Below are positions 49,973 to 63,700 of a stretch of DNA of 64,000 nucleotides, piece after piece. Within the stretch, counting starts at the first letter, position 1. Each line of letters begins with the position of its first letter. This stretch comes from Mansonella perstans. Taxonomy: Eukaryota > Nematoda > Chromadorea > Rhabditida > Onchocercidae. The stretch covers positions 1 through 64,000 of the forward strand of contig JBAMDO010000131.1 of the NCBI GenBank assembly GCA_037074765.1. Reading direction: 5' to 3'. A model generated the notes under the pieces. It was not told the origin of the DNA. It saw only the letters and a list, made by a program, of their open reading frames with translations, and did no database searches. Position numbers and translations under genes: made by a program.

Positions 49973-52131
49973 CCGTGGAAAAGCTCCACACAAAGACTAA
50001 GCAATAATTATGGATTATGCCTAGGACGTTTAAAGCATCTAGTCAAACGCCTCCAAACCCAATCGCTTCTTCAGTTATACGACGAAACAATCAAGGACCA
50101 ATTACAAACTGGAATAATTGAAGAAGTACCTCCGAACGATGAGGTTGGTGTCATACATTATCTACCACATCACGAGGTGCTAACCCCTGGAAAAAATACA
50201 ACCAAATTAAGAATAGTCTATGACGCGTCAGCACGTCACAAAGGATTTAAAAGCCTAAACGACATATTGTATCGAGATCCAGTACTGCTTCCAGATTTGG
50301 TGGGTATATTACTCCGTTTCGAACGATGAGGATAGTGATAACGGCGGATATCGAAAAAGCATTCTTACAAATAGGACTACAAGAAGAAGAAAGAAATTGT
50401 ACCCGATTTCTTTGGTTAAATGAGATAAAAGAAGAAGTCTGCGACGAGAATATAAAAAGTTACCGCTTTAAGAGAGTTCCCTTTGGAGTGGTATCATCCC
50501 CTTTCTTGTTAGCAGCGATTCTTAACTACCATCTAGAAAATTATGGTAGTGAATTAGCTGAAGAAATCCGAAAGAATCTATACGTGGACAATATCACTGT
50601 ATCGGCAGAGAATACTGAAGAGGCATTGTACAAGTATGAGAAATTGAAGATAATTTTTAAGGAAGCCTCAATGAATGTGAGGGAATTTCTTTCAAATGAA
50701 AAGGATTTCAACAAACGAATATCTTATTCCGACTTAAGCCAAGCAAACAAAGAAAACTTTTTTGGACTTAACTGGAATCACGAAAGGGATCATGTAGATG
50801 TTACATTAAAACCATGGCGAGAAAAGGATTTAACAAAGAGGACCATTTTAAAATTCATTGCCTCTCAATATGATCCTCTGGGCTTTTTAGTCCCAGTAAT
50901 GATCAAATTCAAACTATTTATTCAATGCCTATGGCGGGAAAATATTCCATGGGATCAATCCTTAAATGAAACACACAAACAAAAATGGAATATGCTCATT
51001 ACTGAATGGCCAACAAATGTAATAGAACTACCAAGATTCGTGATGGAATTCTCAGTGCCAACGGAATTTCACATATTCACGGACGCGTCTAAAGTTGCTT
51101 ATTCCGCAGCTGTTTATGTACGAAAAGTTTTACCTGGAAACTCTGTAAGATCATTCTTGATCTTTGCTAAATCCCGACTTGCTCCAATCAAAGGTATATC
51201 GATACCCAAACTTGAGTTATTATCTGTATTGATTGGAGTAAGAGCGGGTCAGTTCGTATTAAAGCAGCCACAAAAGGAAGATTGTCCCGTTACTTTGTGG
51301 TCAGATTCAAAATGTGCTCTCTTCTGGATTACAAATTATACGAAATTGCTTCCACGATTTGTGCAAAATCGAGTGGAAGAGATTAGAAAATCCAGATTCA
51401 ACCTAAGATATCTACCTAGCCTTGAAAATCCAGCTGACATAGCTACAAGAGGAATCTCACCAATCAAACTTCGCAATAACAAGCTATGGTGGAATGGTCC
51501 GCAATGGTTGAATGGTCTCGAATCAGAATGGCCTAATTGTAAGTTCGTTTATGAAGCTAATGATGAATTCGAACAAGCAATTATAGCAAAATTATCAACG
51601 GTTCCAAACCCAACTGAGGAAAAAGTGATAACACCATTCATTGATGTACACCGCTTTAGTAAATGGACAAAATTAGTACGAGCGGTAGTATGGGCTCTTC
51701 GATTTATTAAACAAACTCATCGAAGAGGATTACCTTGGCTCAAATTATTATCTATCAAAGGAATCAATATGACTCAAAACGATTATCAAATAGCAACCAG
51801 ATTGTTGATCCGACAAGCGCAATCAGCGCATCTAACAGATAAAGAGAAGAAGAAATGGAATTTACTTCAACATAAACCTAATGACTTATGGAGATCAGGT
51901 AGCCGCCTAGAATATTCAGAGTTAGATGGGGACAGCAAATATCCTATCTACCTACCAAAGGATCACTACGTGACTAAGCTTATCATCATGCAGCAACATG
52001 AGGCGCTGCATCATGCCGGAATCTCACATACGTTGTCTGAATTAAGACGTAAATTTTGGATACCAAAGGGAAGAGCCGCAATAAAGCGTATACTATCTAT
52101 GTGTACGACCTGTAAACGGTGGAAGGTCAAA
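49973..52131 (+). pseudogene. pol: Reverse transcriptase, RNase H and integrase zinc-finger region
   Basis: From 49973 the frame reads the RT fingers (KLRIVYDASA), then shifts by one base near 50320 into a long frame (50326-52176). That frame has the RT palm Asp ([12 protein letters not shown]), PFGVVSSPF, and the active-site box as YVDN instead of the commoner YVDD. RNase H follows with FTDASK, PKLELLS, LWSDSK and NPADIATRG (Asp-Glu-Asp-Asp intact). An integrase zinc finger with [17 protein letters not shown] and CTTCKRWK completes it. The frame leaves the family alignment near 52130. Confidence 0.88.
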
Positions 52132-53219
52132 CCACTCAATTACCGGCAATGCCAAGTTTGCCTGAAACCCGAGTAAAAAGATCTAGACCATTCGAACAAG
52201 TAGGTCTAGATTACTTGGGACCAATCCTAGTCAAATCTACAACCGATAGAGTAAAGAGATGGATCGCTCTCTTCACATGTTTTACTACGAGAGCTGTACA
52301 TCTGGAAATAGCAGAGGATTTATCCGCCGAAATTTTCTTACATGTCCTAAGAAGATTTGTAGCTCGACGAGGATATCCAAAATTAGTCTTAAGTGACAAC
52401 GCGAGTCAATTTCAACTCGTTTTTAAAACAATAATGAAAGAAAGCTCTAACTTTCTAGCAGAACATGGTATGTGTTGGAAAAATACTATACCAAAGGCAC
52501 CTTGGGGTGGTGGAGTATACGAAAGAATCATTGGACTCACAAAACAAGCTCTAAGACGGGCTGTTGGAAGAAGACTTCTAAAAGAAGGGGAACTGATAAC
52601 GTTAATAATAGAAATAGAAGGAATACTTAATACCCATCCATTGACTTACGTTGGCTTCGATAACTACAGAGTCATACGCCCGATTGACTTTATCTCACCT
52701 AAGTCGTCACTTGAAATACCAATCAAGTTTGACAATGGGCAAGAAGAATATACTCCTTATCCATTAAAAACAAAGGATAAACTTATTAAATATTGGACCA
52801 ATACTCTTAAGACATTAGATGTTTTTTGGAAACTGTGGAAAGACGAATACCTTATGAGTCTAAGAGAACGCACACAAAAAGAATTAGTTTCTCCTCGAAA
52901 GACAGAAAAACGAAGACCACGTGAGAATGAAATCGTTTTATTAATGGAACCCGAAGTACCTCGCGGTATATGGAAATTAGCAAAAATAATTAGAATCAAC
53001 AGAGGATGTGATGGAAGTATCAGGAGCGCCACAATCCAGTTGCCTAATGGGAAACAACTTAATCGTTCTATTAACATGCTATGCCCCATGGAAATAGATG
53101 CATCCAACGATATGGAAGAGAAATCACAAGAAAGCGAAGACCAGGAACCTATTGCGCGACGAACGAGAAGTACCACAAAAATTCGCGCCATACAAGCAAC
53201 AGTCGTATCAAAAGAATGA
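52132..53219 (+). CDS. Integrase core of the BEL/Pao element
   Basis: This frame carries [15 protein letters not shown] (first catalytic Asp), VLSDNASQF (second Asp) and [14 protein letters not shown] (catalytic Glu), so the DDE triad is present. A C-terminal DUF5641-like segment follows ([38 protein letters not shown]). It is offset by one base from the upstream pol frame and has no start codon of its own. It ends with TGA at 53217-53219, just upstream of the 3' LTR. Confidence 0.85.
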
Positions 53220-53255
53220 ATGTGATACTTTTTGCTCTCTCTCTTCCCTTGGGAG

Positions 53256-53749
53256 TGTCGCGAATTTATAACGCAAAACTTCCACTAACTCAATAAATTA
53301 ATTTGTAAATAAACGATAATGACATTATGAAGCATTCAATCCTAAGATTTATTCCTATGTCTTTATTGTGATCTAAAGTTATATCTTTTGGATACATGTA
53401 AATTCTATTGTAATCCTCTATTGAGCGCCATAAATGATTCCCTCCATCATTTTTTCCCTCCTTTATCTGCAAATATATATACAGATGGTCAATCTTCCAA
53501 ATTCATTTAATTCTTCACTTATTCAATTATATCCTTATCCAATTCTTCCTTCTACGTTAAGCCACGTTCACGTTTGTTAATGTTTTAATCACGTTCGCGT
53601 TTGTTAATATTGTTAATAAAGGTTTAATTACCCAAGTTTGAGATTGAGTTCTCCCGCCCAACGAAAAACGACTCAATACAACGCCCTATAACGAATCCGC
53701 TGGAATATTATTGGCCGACATCGACCTCTCATAAAAAAAATATACGGCA
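53256..53749 (+). repeat. 3' LTR of the BEL/Pao element
   Basis: TGTCGCGAATTT to TACGGCA, about 494 bp, preceded by GGGAG as a short polypurine stretch. Differences from the 5' LTR lie in its last 75 bp. Confidence 0.93.
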
Positions 53750-54086
53750 AGTTGTCCAAGCTGCTGTTATTTTGGTAATAATAGCAAAAAAAAAGAAGGC
53801 ATGATCACAATTCAAAAACTTCCCATCTTTGCACTAAGGTAGCAAATTTAGTTGTCCAAAACTACGAACGTTTAATTTGGAACCAATAAGTTTATGGGCA
53901 ACAATATCGTACAGTTCGTTATAAAAAACTTCAAGTAATTCAATCGCTTTCTCTGTTTCTTGTACACTTTTTATGCTTCATGTAAAACTGATTTTCAGTT
54001 ATTAATATTTATTAATAATCGTACTCACTTGTGTACCGGCCTTCTTTGATGCAAATTTTGTACATGACGAGTGATTGATATTGCTT

Positions 54087-54430
54087 ATGGGCAAGCTTAC
54101 AGACCGTATTTCAGTGAGATTGGAATTTCTGGCAGAATCCACTGTTACAAAAGTAAAGTTCCGAGAAGTTGAATTATTTTTTAGATGTTCCAGTTCATCT
54201 GTTAGTATTGAATTGCTTTGGAGGGAGATGCAACTGTCCTAAGGGTAATATTTTTCTTTTTTTTTAAGAGTCGAATTTCAGTGATTTTGTTTTGCTGGAT
54301 TTAAGCAATATCGGCGATTTTTATGATGAGATCTGAGCTAATCTGAGTAACAGTCTGCCCAACTTACGTTTCTTGAGACTTCACCGCAATAAGGTGCAGT
54401 TCTATTATTAACGGAAGAGTTCTGCGGGAT
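54087..54430 (+). pseudogene. Degenerate leucine-rich-repeat-like coding remnants
   Basis: Short coding-like pieces lie just downstream of the element. A frame at 54080-54240 reads RISVRLEFLAESTV and SVSIELLWREMQLS before a stop. From about 54275 to 54408 another reads FVLLDLSNIGDFYDEI, an in-frame TGA, then LPNLRFLRLHRNK. The L-x-x-L-x-L spacing is typical of leucine-rich repeats. Frames conflict and stops interrupt, so I call this a decaying gene, possibly continuous with the exon at 47079-47252. An unrecognised intron could change this. Confidence 0.35.
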
Positions 54431-54930
54431 TCGTCATCATTCAATAAAATGAACCGTGCTCAAGAATTATTAAGATTTCAAATTCAGTAGTTTTTTTAAT
54501 GTAATTTTATATATATAAGTTTTTAATATATGAAATTGCGTACCATAATTTAAATTTCACTTTTTAATAACTTGTAAATTCGAAACCTCAAAGGAGAATT
54601 ATGGTTATCCAAGTATTATTCGTAAACCAGTGCCTGGAATAAAGAAAAAGTTGTTGTTAAGATTGCTAGGGAAGCAAAAAGCTGATGAATTGCGTTTGAT
54701 ACTGCATAAATGAATCATTATTCATTATTGAACAGCAAATAAACAGACTCAAAGAAATAAACAAATTCAGAATAAGAACTTAGATAACACAAAACCGTAA
54801 TCTCCTGTCATGTTTTGTTGAGATAAAACTGTTTCGATAGTCCATTCAAATTTTTATAAGAAAATGATTCGCAATCGAGAAATACAAACACATACAGTCA
54901 TCGAAAAAATGAAAAATTGAAATATTGCAG

Positions 54931-55134
54931 CGCCTGAACCTGAAATGTCCTAGACTGATGATCGCAGTTAAAAGGTATCACTTCATTAATTGGACTGAAA
55001 CAGAAAACGCTTGCATCTTTCATAACACATACAATGGTGACTTCAATGCGATTATGAACTATTTATCGCAAATAGATGGTTTTGGCTGCTGTAGCACAGC
55101 AACTCACTCCCGACCAACATTCATTTCGGCTTAA
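54931..55134 (+). other. Candidate exon, cysteine-containing, unidentified
   Basis: Behind an ATTGCAG acceptor, 67 codons are open to TAA (NLKCPRLMIAVKRYHF, FNAIMNYLSQIDGFGCC). Its GC content is above the flanking DNA. It may be the 3' part of the same LRR-like gene. The product is unknown. Confidence 0.3.
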
Positions 55135-57582
55135 AAATATTATGTGCTATGATTTCCTATTCTATTTATATTATAAACAGATTATTTAGTCTTCTGAACT
55201 TATTTTTGGAATTTCCCGACTATTTTGTTCTTTTTTAAATTTATTCATTTTTTGTGTGATTGATTATGTTATTTGGTCCTGGCTGTGAAGGTGAGAATGC
55301 CTTGTTTGATTAATTATTGTGTTATGTTATCCAGAAGATTTATGGCTATAATTTGTTCTATATATATAATCACTATATATATATATATACTTGCTTGTGG
55401 ATCTGTCCATTCTTTATGTGTTAAATGACAGCCCTTTTTATTAGTTACGATGAAAATTTTATTATTATTATTCGTTAAATTTTATTTGAAGAAACATGAA
55501 TCACTCTTCAAATAAAAATTTTTTCGTGATATGCGCTTTAAATTATACTGTAAAAACCAAGTACTTGAATTTGAAGTCTTTACTGGTAAGAATGTCAGTT
55601 AAATCAGGGTTTTTTAATCTTGATAGTCTTCATTTCGTGACTTTTCGGGTTCTTTATATCTTCGCTGCTTTGCAATCTGCATATTCAGACTTATAATCAG
55701 AAAACTTTGAGATATCAAAAGAGTTCAAACGATTAGCTTCTACAATACCTTCGTCTCAAGATAAAATTTTAATGTTCGCTTATCCATATTTAAATCGTTT
55801 TACGGCTTTCTTTTTCACATCTGTTAATTCACTTGTAAACGCATTTCCCCACAACTTTCGTTTTTTCTTTTCTCCATTCGTATAGCGACCCTTGTTTTCC
55901 TTATTTATTCGTAATCTTTTCCTTTTTCTGGCACGTTTTGCTTCACGCAAACTGCTAATTTAATTGTACCACTATGAGTGTTGATGCATTCAGTAAATCC
56001 ATTGAAGCAATCTGTAATATCTTGCATTGTAACCCACAGTGATTGTACATAATTTGTAACTTAGAAAATATGAAATTAATTAAGCTAACTGTCCTTCTAC
56101 TATTCGACCATTTACCATATTAAAGTGTCTTAAAATGAATCCGGAAAATGTGTTGTATTCACTTACAACAAAAATCTGAAAAGTGTGTTTTCAACAGAAA
56201 TCAAACAGCATGTACATATTAATTTGCAAGTGTAAACATACATAACGAATTCTATGTGGATTCGTCATTTTGCAGAATCGCGCTTCCGGTCGAAAAACAG
56301 CCACTCAGAATTCGAATATTTTTGGTAGTGGATGCTAATGACAAATTTTTTCATTTTATCAGTTCAGGAATTATATCATCATAGAATGTGTGAGGATGTA
56401 TGTAACATCTAAGAAAATGTAGCTTGTAGTGTCAGTAACAAATCAGATTTGAGTAGCGATTGTTCTACAGCTATGTTTATGATTTAAGATTTTTTCATGG
56501 TCTTCAACGTATCACATAAGACTTATTACGTTTCATCTTCAACATCTTCAATTTTGAGGTCCCAGTATCTTTGATATTCAGCTGAAAAACTTTTCCGAGA
56601 AAAAGTCATTTTCATGAGATTTCTTTGAAAAAGCAGTCGCCGCAAAAAATGGACCGCGTTTAATGGCAAATCTAAGGATTTAACCTGTACTCTCTCACTA
56701 TTTGAAAAAATTATCAAATTTCCGGCAAAAAAAAAGTGAGTAATAATTGAACCCATGCGATCATTGCTAAAGGTCTTTTTTTAGGTAGCAATTTTAAAAA
56801 ATTTTCGATATTTGTTTATCTCTTTAAGCTACCACGAAATGCTTTGGCATAATGAAGAGTGAAGAAATGAGAGAAAAAATAAGACAATTGTCACTGAAAA
56901 GGTAGCTAAATTTTTTTTCAGGAAATTACAAAGAAGCCATACTGAACTGCAAATCTTAGGTTCATTTCTTTCCTTTCTTGAAATTGCTTCGTTTCATCAA
57001 TACTTTTCATCTTTTGAGTATAACAGCAATAGGTTCATCCCTGAGTTGATAAAAAGAGAAATAATCTATCTTTCGTTAGTTCTACTACCACAAATATCTT
57101 TATGGTAAGCGGTTGTTCGACCTAGAATTACGATTCTACTAGAAATGGTCGAGGCAATCAGGATTCGTTAAGTGAGTATCATTTAGTAATCTCATACGTT
57201 CATATTGTTTGGCTTTTGATGAAAAACATACTCTCTAGATTCGTTAAGATTAAACAGTTCAGATTGTTAAATGGTCATTGGGTAGAGGCAAGATTGAAAA
57301 TTCATCGTTATTGCAATTTCAATCAAAAATTTTTGAATTTAAACATTTATTTTTTTGAGCAAACAAAAAAGTGCTTTATAGAAAAAGCGACCAAAAACAA
57401 TACGCATATAGCAAAATCAAAAATATGCAAGAACGAAAAAGGTGTTTTTCTGATGTTTTCGATCATTATAATTTACTAGGAGGAATAAGGCTATTGTTAT
57501 GCATAATTTATGAGAACTATTTATGTAACATTTTTATCAAACATTTAACTTTATCAAACAAATCTTAATTTTACTACTACAG
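55135..57582. other. AT-rich DNA without a supported gene
   Basis: Short open frames here lack codon bias, splice context or recognisable motifs. I see nothing else to report. Confidence 0.45.
55373..55389. repeat. (AT)n dinucleotide run
   Basis: Short AT repeat in intergenic DNA, with TATATATA just before it at about 55360. Confidence 0.85.
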
Positions 57583-57738
57583 CTACCTAGTATTATATTT
57601 GATTTCGAAGAAGAACCATTCAAAACATGGTACTATTGTCGTTGGACAATTTATTGGACACTATGGTTAATAGCCTGTATCCTTGCTTATCTTATCGTTT
57701 ACCGGCGATATTACTGCCCAGTGCTCACAGCATTATGA
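57583..57738 (+). other. Candidate terminal exon with a membrane segment
   Basis: After a CTACTACAG acceptor, 51 codons run to TGA. They contain an acidic stretch (DFEEEPF), many Trp/Tyr residues and a hydrophobic segment (WLIACILAYLIVY) followed by RRYYC. This would suit the C-terminal end of a membrane protein. No partner exon was found and the family is unknown. Confidence 0.3.
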
Positions 57739-60700
57739 TTTTTTATTTGCTTATTCTCTTTATTTTACCAATTCTTTTTATATTTTTTAACTGAACTGAT
57801 TTATTTACAAAATATTCTCAGAGTTTTAAATTGAATTAAATCACTTACAAAAGAAATTACATCTTTTGGAGATTACTTTTTTCTTGTAATTTTCCATCAA
57901 TAACTGTATGATCTGAATCCGGAAATTGTTGCAGGATCGATACAAGTGAGCACTAATGAGGGATGAATGATTACTTTCGAAAGTTCCCCACTCTTTCATC
58001 GCGAAGTTTTGTTCCATAGACACAAATGAATCTTCAAAATTACTTCAGAAATTCCGAATAAGAAAAAGGTTTAAAAAAAATTAAATAAAACATTCGCAAG
58101 GATTGAATATTTTGAACATTTCAATTGACGCATTATTCTTGAGCAAATTTTTTCATTTTTTCTCATCAGTGCTTCGAAATGAACAATACAGGAGATTGTG
58201 TGAAGGAAATATAATCCCGTCACACCTGTCACACTTCCTGACAGTTATTTGTGTCACCTGCAAATACAATGTTGTATATAGGATGAAAATTTTAATTTAA
58301 TTCAACACTTTTCTCTTCATGAGAACCACAGTTTAAAGAATCTTTTTTCGGTTGTTATACTGAAGCATTGTACTACACATGTTAAACTTTTAGCCGTATA
58401 TAACATTTTGCTCATCCCACACCTGTTTAAAACATATTTGAGTGTTTACTAGCTACATGCATGCTAGAACGTACAGATATACGAGTTATTGACTCCGACC
58501 TAAAAAAGAGATGAATCACAAAAAGTGAAGCAACAGTAGAACCACACTCCTTGATCCTAAATCACAATTCGATAAATCAATCAATGGCGTTAAAAAAAAG
58601 AAACTTTAAGATTTGCAATGTAAATGAGCTCTCTTCTATTTGTTCGCAATAAAGCTCATGTTGAAGTGGGAAAAACAGTAGAAAATTAAGCAATTACATT
58701 CAACAGTAAATAAAAAAAACTAAATAAGGCTTTACTTGAAAAGTGATAAATTGAGTAAGGAAGCAAACAAGAAGCTGAATAAATTAATCATTCAAAAAAA
58801 AATGATTGTGAAAAAATTAGATTTTGCAGAAGTTTTTCATATTCCGATTGCTTTTTCTTATTTTAATCGGTCATTTGCTTTGAAGTTTATTGGATAAAAT
58901 GCGAAAAAAAAAATTTTTATTTCATGAAATTTTCTGGAAAAAGTTATTTCTTTTTCATTTAACCAATTCATTTTCTATTCATTTCACTTTTATCTGCATT
59001 TCTTTTTTTCTTTTTTTTTTTGCAAAATTTCATCTGTTTTCATATTTGTTTTATTAAAAGATAATCCTATTAAAATTTTTTTCTTTTAGTTATTGTGAAA
59101 AAAAAACAACAAAACAAAACTTGAAAGAAAAAGAGAAAAAGAGCGAAGGGGAGAAAAGGAAAATATGTTTTTTTGTTTCGTTTAAATTGAAATCGAATTT
59201 ATGAGGAGATGAAATTACAATGGAATTTCAAGAAGAAAAAAATGACAATCATTTTTAACGATTAAGGATTTAAGGATTTATTTTTTGTCTTTTTTTCATT
59301 TTTGAGCAATTTATTTTGATGGACAATTAATTCGGAATTGTAAAATGAAAGAAATATTGGTGAAATAATAACAATAAGGAAATGAAGAAAGAGTGAGGGA
59401 GAAATAAACATTTAAATTTTCTGAAATTTATATTGACAGCAAATGATACATTTTATTATGAGATCGAAAGCGTTTCAGCACAATAAAAGAAAAAAAAAGA
59501 AAAATTAAAAAAGCTGCAAAAATTTAAAATAAATTACGTATTGATTGTTGTTAATCGCTAAAAACATCTGAACAAAAGATTAATATCGTTTTTTCTTTTT
59601 TCTTTTTTCAAATTTCAAACTGATAAATGTATTCATTTGGACAAATATTTCAATACTTTAAATATCACTTGAAATTTTGAAAGGATTCCAGAAAGAAAGA
59701 GAAAGTACTGTAAAAAAAGAATATTGATGAAACAATAAGGGGAAGATTAAAAAGTGATGAAGCAGAAATAAGCGCCTAATACTTCTAAAATTTCCAGTCA
59801 GGTGGTTTTTTGTTTAGTTCAGTTCCTGTTGGATTGCATGCCAGAAATGAGAATCTGAGAGGTATGAATTAAAGTAATGAAAAATGATAAATGATAAATG
59901 TGAGAGAAATGAGTGAACAAAATGAATCAATGCATCGTTGGCTTATAAATTTATTAAAAAAAAGTTGTTCAAATGAAAAACTGAAAAATGTAAATTTTAT
60001 GTGCATATTATTAACATACTTCATATTTTTCATTAGGCTAAGGAAAAATTTCAGTTGCGTCTTGAGCATTTATTTTAAAAATATTAAATCATTTAAAAGG
60101 CATTTTGCAAAAGTGTCTTGCTAGAGTGGTGACACGTCTAAACCACTTATCATTTTATTAAATTCTAAGACAAAAAATTAAGAAATAAAATTTTATAGCA
60201 TGCTCAAGTCATTTCTCGTTTTATTAAAATCATCTTCAAATCTATCTCGTCTTAATTACTATTTCCCTTTACGGTTACTTCTCCGGACATTTAATTCTTA
60301 TTAAATCGAATAACACTGAAATGAATCGTTGTAACTTGATGAAACATTTATTGCAATCATTATTTACGAATTTCTTTAACAATTCAAAGAGGTGTAAATT
60401 AATGGTAGCAACTTTTTAACAGTGATTGATGAAATTTTTTCCTTTTTTTTTTTGTTTTAAATTATTTGGCGTGAAATTGAAAGAATTCCGATGCAAGTAA
60501 TTTTTTTTGAATTCCGATGCAAGTAATAATGAATCCTGTAATCATTCTTTTTCTATACAATTGGCAGATTAACGATTTAAAGGATGAAAAAAAAAGACCT
60601 GGATTAAACAATAACATAATTTTATAAGTTAAAAATTTCAATTCGAAAAAAGTTTTGAGAAAAAAAAACAGCACAAGAAAAGAAATTAATTTACATGTGT

Positions 60701-63700
60701 GTATGTAACATCGTCATCATCGATAATCAATAACTCATTCCATTTTCTAAGATTGTAATTTTCTACAAATTCAATATTTTGAAAACCATCATTATCTGAT
60801 TACTTTGGGGCAATTCTTTTTCCTTTTTTTTTTTAAATAGATAAAAAACTCTTATATATATGTAAGAGTTTTATTTAAATTTCTGATTTAAAAAAATTAA
60901 TTCAATTCAGTTTTTTATACCAATCAATCGTTATAAACGTGAAAATAAATTTTCACTAATACTGTTCTTGCACACATAAACCATTCTTCAGTAAATATAG
61001 CAAAAAAAAATTTCGAAATATCAATGAGGAATGGTTAATGATCAATTAATTATCCAATCTATAACTTGTGCTAGAACTGAATATTTTTCATTTAAATTTA
61101 TAAGCATATAAAAAAGAGAGCGAGAGAGAGAAAGAGAAGGGTAATGAATAAAAGAAAAAAAGATTTAAGCTAAAAAATTAATTATAAAACGTAATGTAAA
61201 ATTAAAAATTCACGTTAACACATTTGAAATATTGGAAAAATAAGCAAACAATTTGGCGCATTTAATACCATTCATTGATTAGCTCAATTTTTTTTTAAAT
61301 TTATAATGAAGGAAACTATTCGGCAATATAATTTATTGTTTTACTTCATTTATGTAGGATATTTATTGATTAAGTTTTTTTGTTTTTGTCTTACTTAAAT
61401 TAGGCAATTTTTTTTCTAATCAAAAATTTTGTCAAAAAGTTCAATGAAAAATCAATATTGAACACTTCATCTGGAATTATTAATTTTTTTATTTTTTCAT
61501 TTTTTTTCCTTAAAAAAACGTTGTAGTTTATTTTAATGATTATTTATTGATCGAGAGAAATTATTTTGGTAATTGAAATTGTCATTCACTTTTTTTTCTC
61601 CCTCTCTTTGTCGTCCTTTTTTCATTTTAATCAGTTTATGGATCATTTAAAATTTGATAATTTATTCCAACAAGTTATTCCGCTAATGTTATTTAATAGT
61701 GCTATTATTTAACCTTACCGGTTTAAGTTTCACTGTAAATGAAATAATTCTAATAAATCTAGATGAAATAAAAAAAGAATTTAATTTCGAATTAAAGAAA
61801 AATGGTAATTTTCTAACAAAAAATTGTTCGAATAATTTTTGAATGAATTAAATATTGCACAAAATATTATTTTATTATTTTAAATTTATTTTAAATTTTC
61901 CTATCTTTCCAATTTTGGAAAAAAAAAAATTATAAACTTCATGTGATATTGCCAATGTTATAGTAGTAGTATTGTAGGATGAGTAATTTTAGTTAAGCAA
62001 GTAATTCATTTCCAGTTTATTATTATTTATTATTAAATTGGACAGACAAATTTACAATATTTATTCGTAGAAAGCTAAACTTATCACACAGATATATAAA
62101 ATTATTTATTAGTAACTTCTGGTTTTTCGAAAAATTCTCAAAGGAAACATATCATAATAATGTTTAATGGAAATTTTTCAGTTATTTTTTTAAAAAATAA
62201 AAAATTGGCAACCAAAAAAATACATTTGAGCATGAAGTATATTTTCCAATTGTGCTAGCAAATTCAAGTGATTTTGTTTTTTTTCATTAAAATTCTATTT
62301 AATTATACATCTGTCGCTTTTGCAATTTTTTTTTCTACACCATTCCTAATTCTCTTTCTGTTCCTTTGTCTTGGAATTCCTCATTGCTCGAAATTTTTCA
62401 AAAAATTAAAAAAAAAAAGCAGCTCCGATTTTTGCAGTTTTCAAGAAGTGGCTAAAATACATTCTTGAAATGTTTCTCGTTTCTTTTTTAATTTTATTCT
62501 TTTTTTTCGCAGACTCTTTCTTATCTAATTGAAACATTCTATTTGTTTCGGAATACAATTTTATATTTTAAAATAAATCAAGAATAAATATCTCTACGAC
62601 AGTTATATTATTATCTTCACTAAAGTAACATTATCAATGTTAGTTGTAAATTATGTGAATTCAATTTTGATGAAGAAACAAATAATCCGGAAGCCTTAAA
62701 TTTTAAAATCGTACAAACATGAATTGATTAAAAAACATCAATATCGATGACTGAGCAATTTTACTTCATTAGGATGACTTAAATTAAAAACTGTTAATTA
62801 ATACCGTAGACAAATTAATACCGTAGACAATATTATTAATTAATACCGTAGACAATATTATTATTGAAGAATTATGTTCAAAACATCTTAGCATTATTTT
62901 GAAAATGAAAAGCATTAAAACAAATCAAGCTGGTTGTTTATCTTTTTCTTTTTATTTTTAACTGATTACAAAGAAGCATGAAATTTTTTATTCCAAAAAA
63001 TTGAATTTGAAGTGACAAAGGAACTGGAAAATGTTAAGGCCAAGAGAATTGAACAGTTTTTCTGAAATTTAAATATCTGATAGAAAAATGCGGCAGAAAA
63101 TGTAACCGGTAGCCGAATTAAGCAACGTTAAATAGAGAAAATAAATAGAGAAAAATAGAGAAAAAACGAATCAATGAATTCGCATAAAATAGCCTAATTA
63201 TATTCTTAATTAATTAATAAAAAGGTAACAAAATAAATGATGCAACATTACTACAGATGCAATTTTAAAGTAAAAAAATTGAATTGAAACAAGGAAAATT
63301 TTCTTTTCTGAAATAATTAGGCAGAAGATAAAACATGGATTGAAGCGCTTTCAAATTTTAATGAAATTTCGTAATTTTAACAAAATTTAAATAAGACATT
63401 GTAAAATTGACAAAAATTTTTAGCAAAAATAAAATAATGTACATATATATACAAATATACAAAGTTGAAGATCACAGTTTAAAGGGAAAAAATTTATGGA
63501 ACAAATTTCAATATTTCAAATATTTTGAAACATTTTTAATCACTAATGTTAAATTTCAATAGGATATTTGATAATCCCTTAGAGAATCTAGGATGATAGA
63601 TTTAGTGTAAGATTAAAGAATACTACCATACTGACTTACACGAGCAATAAATAATGATTTCGATGATACCAAAGATTTTGTGTCAACTTTAAATTTTAAT

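Larger units (their letters stand above)
47372..53754 (+). mobile_element. BEL/Pao LTR retrotransposon, recent but with broken pol
   Basis: The element spans 47377-53749 between a 5-bp target duplication AGTTG (47372-47376 and 53750-53754). It has two LTRs of about 493 bp, a primer-binding site, gag with a DUF1759-like region, zinc knuckles, a retropepsin-like DUF1758 region, reverse transcriptase, RNase H and integrase in BEL/Pao order. The first roughly 420 bp of the two LTRs are identical, with a handful of differences near their 3' ends, so insertion was recent. The polyprotein frame is broken at about 48941, 49690, 49740, 49970 (TGA), 50320 and 52130, so the copy is unlikely to be autonomous. 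The host genes show no such indels, which argues against poor sequence quality. Confidence 0.95.
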
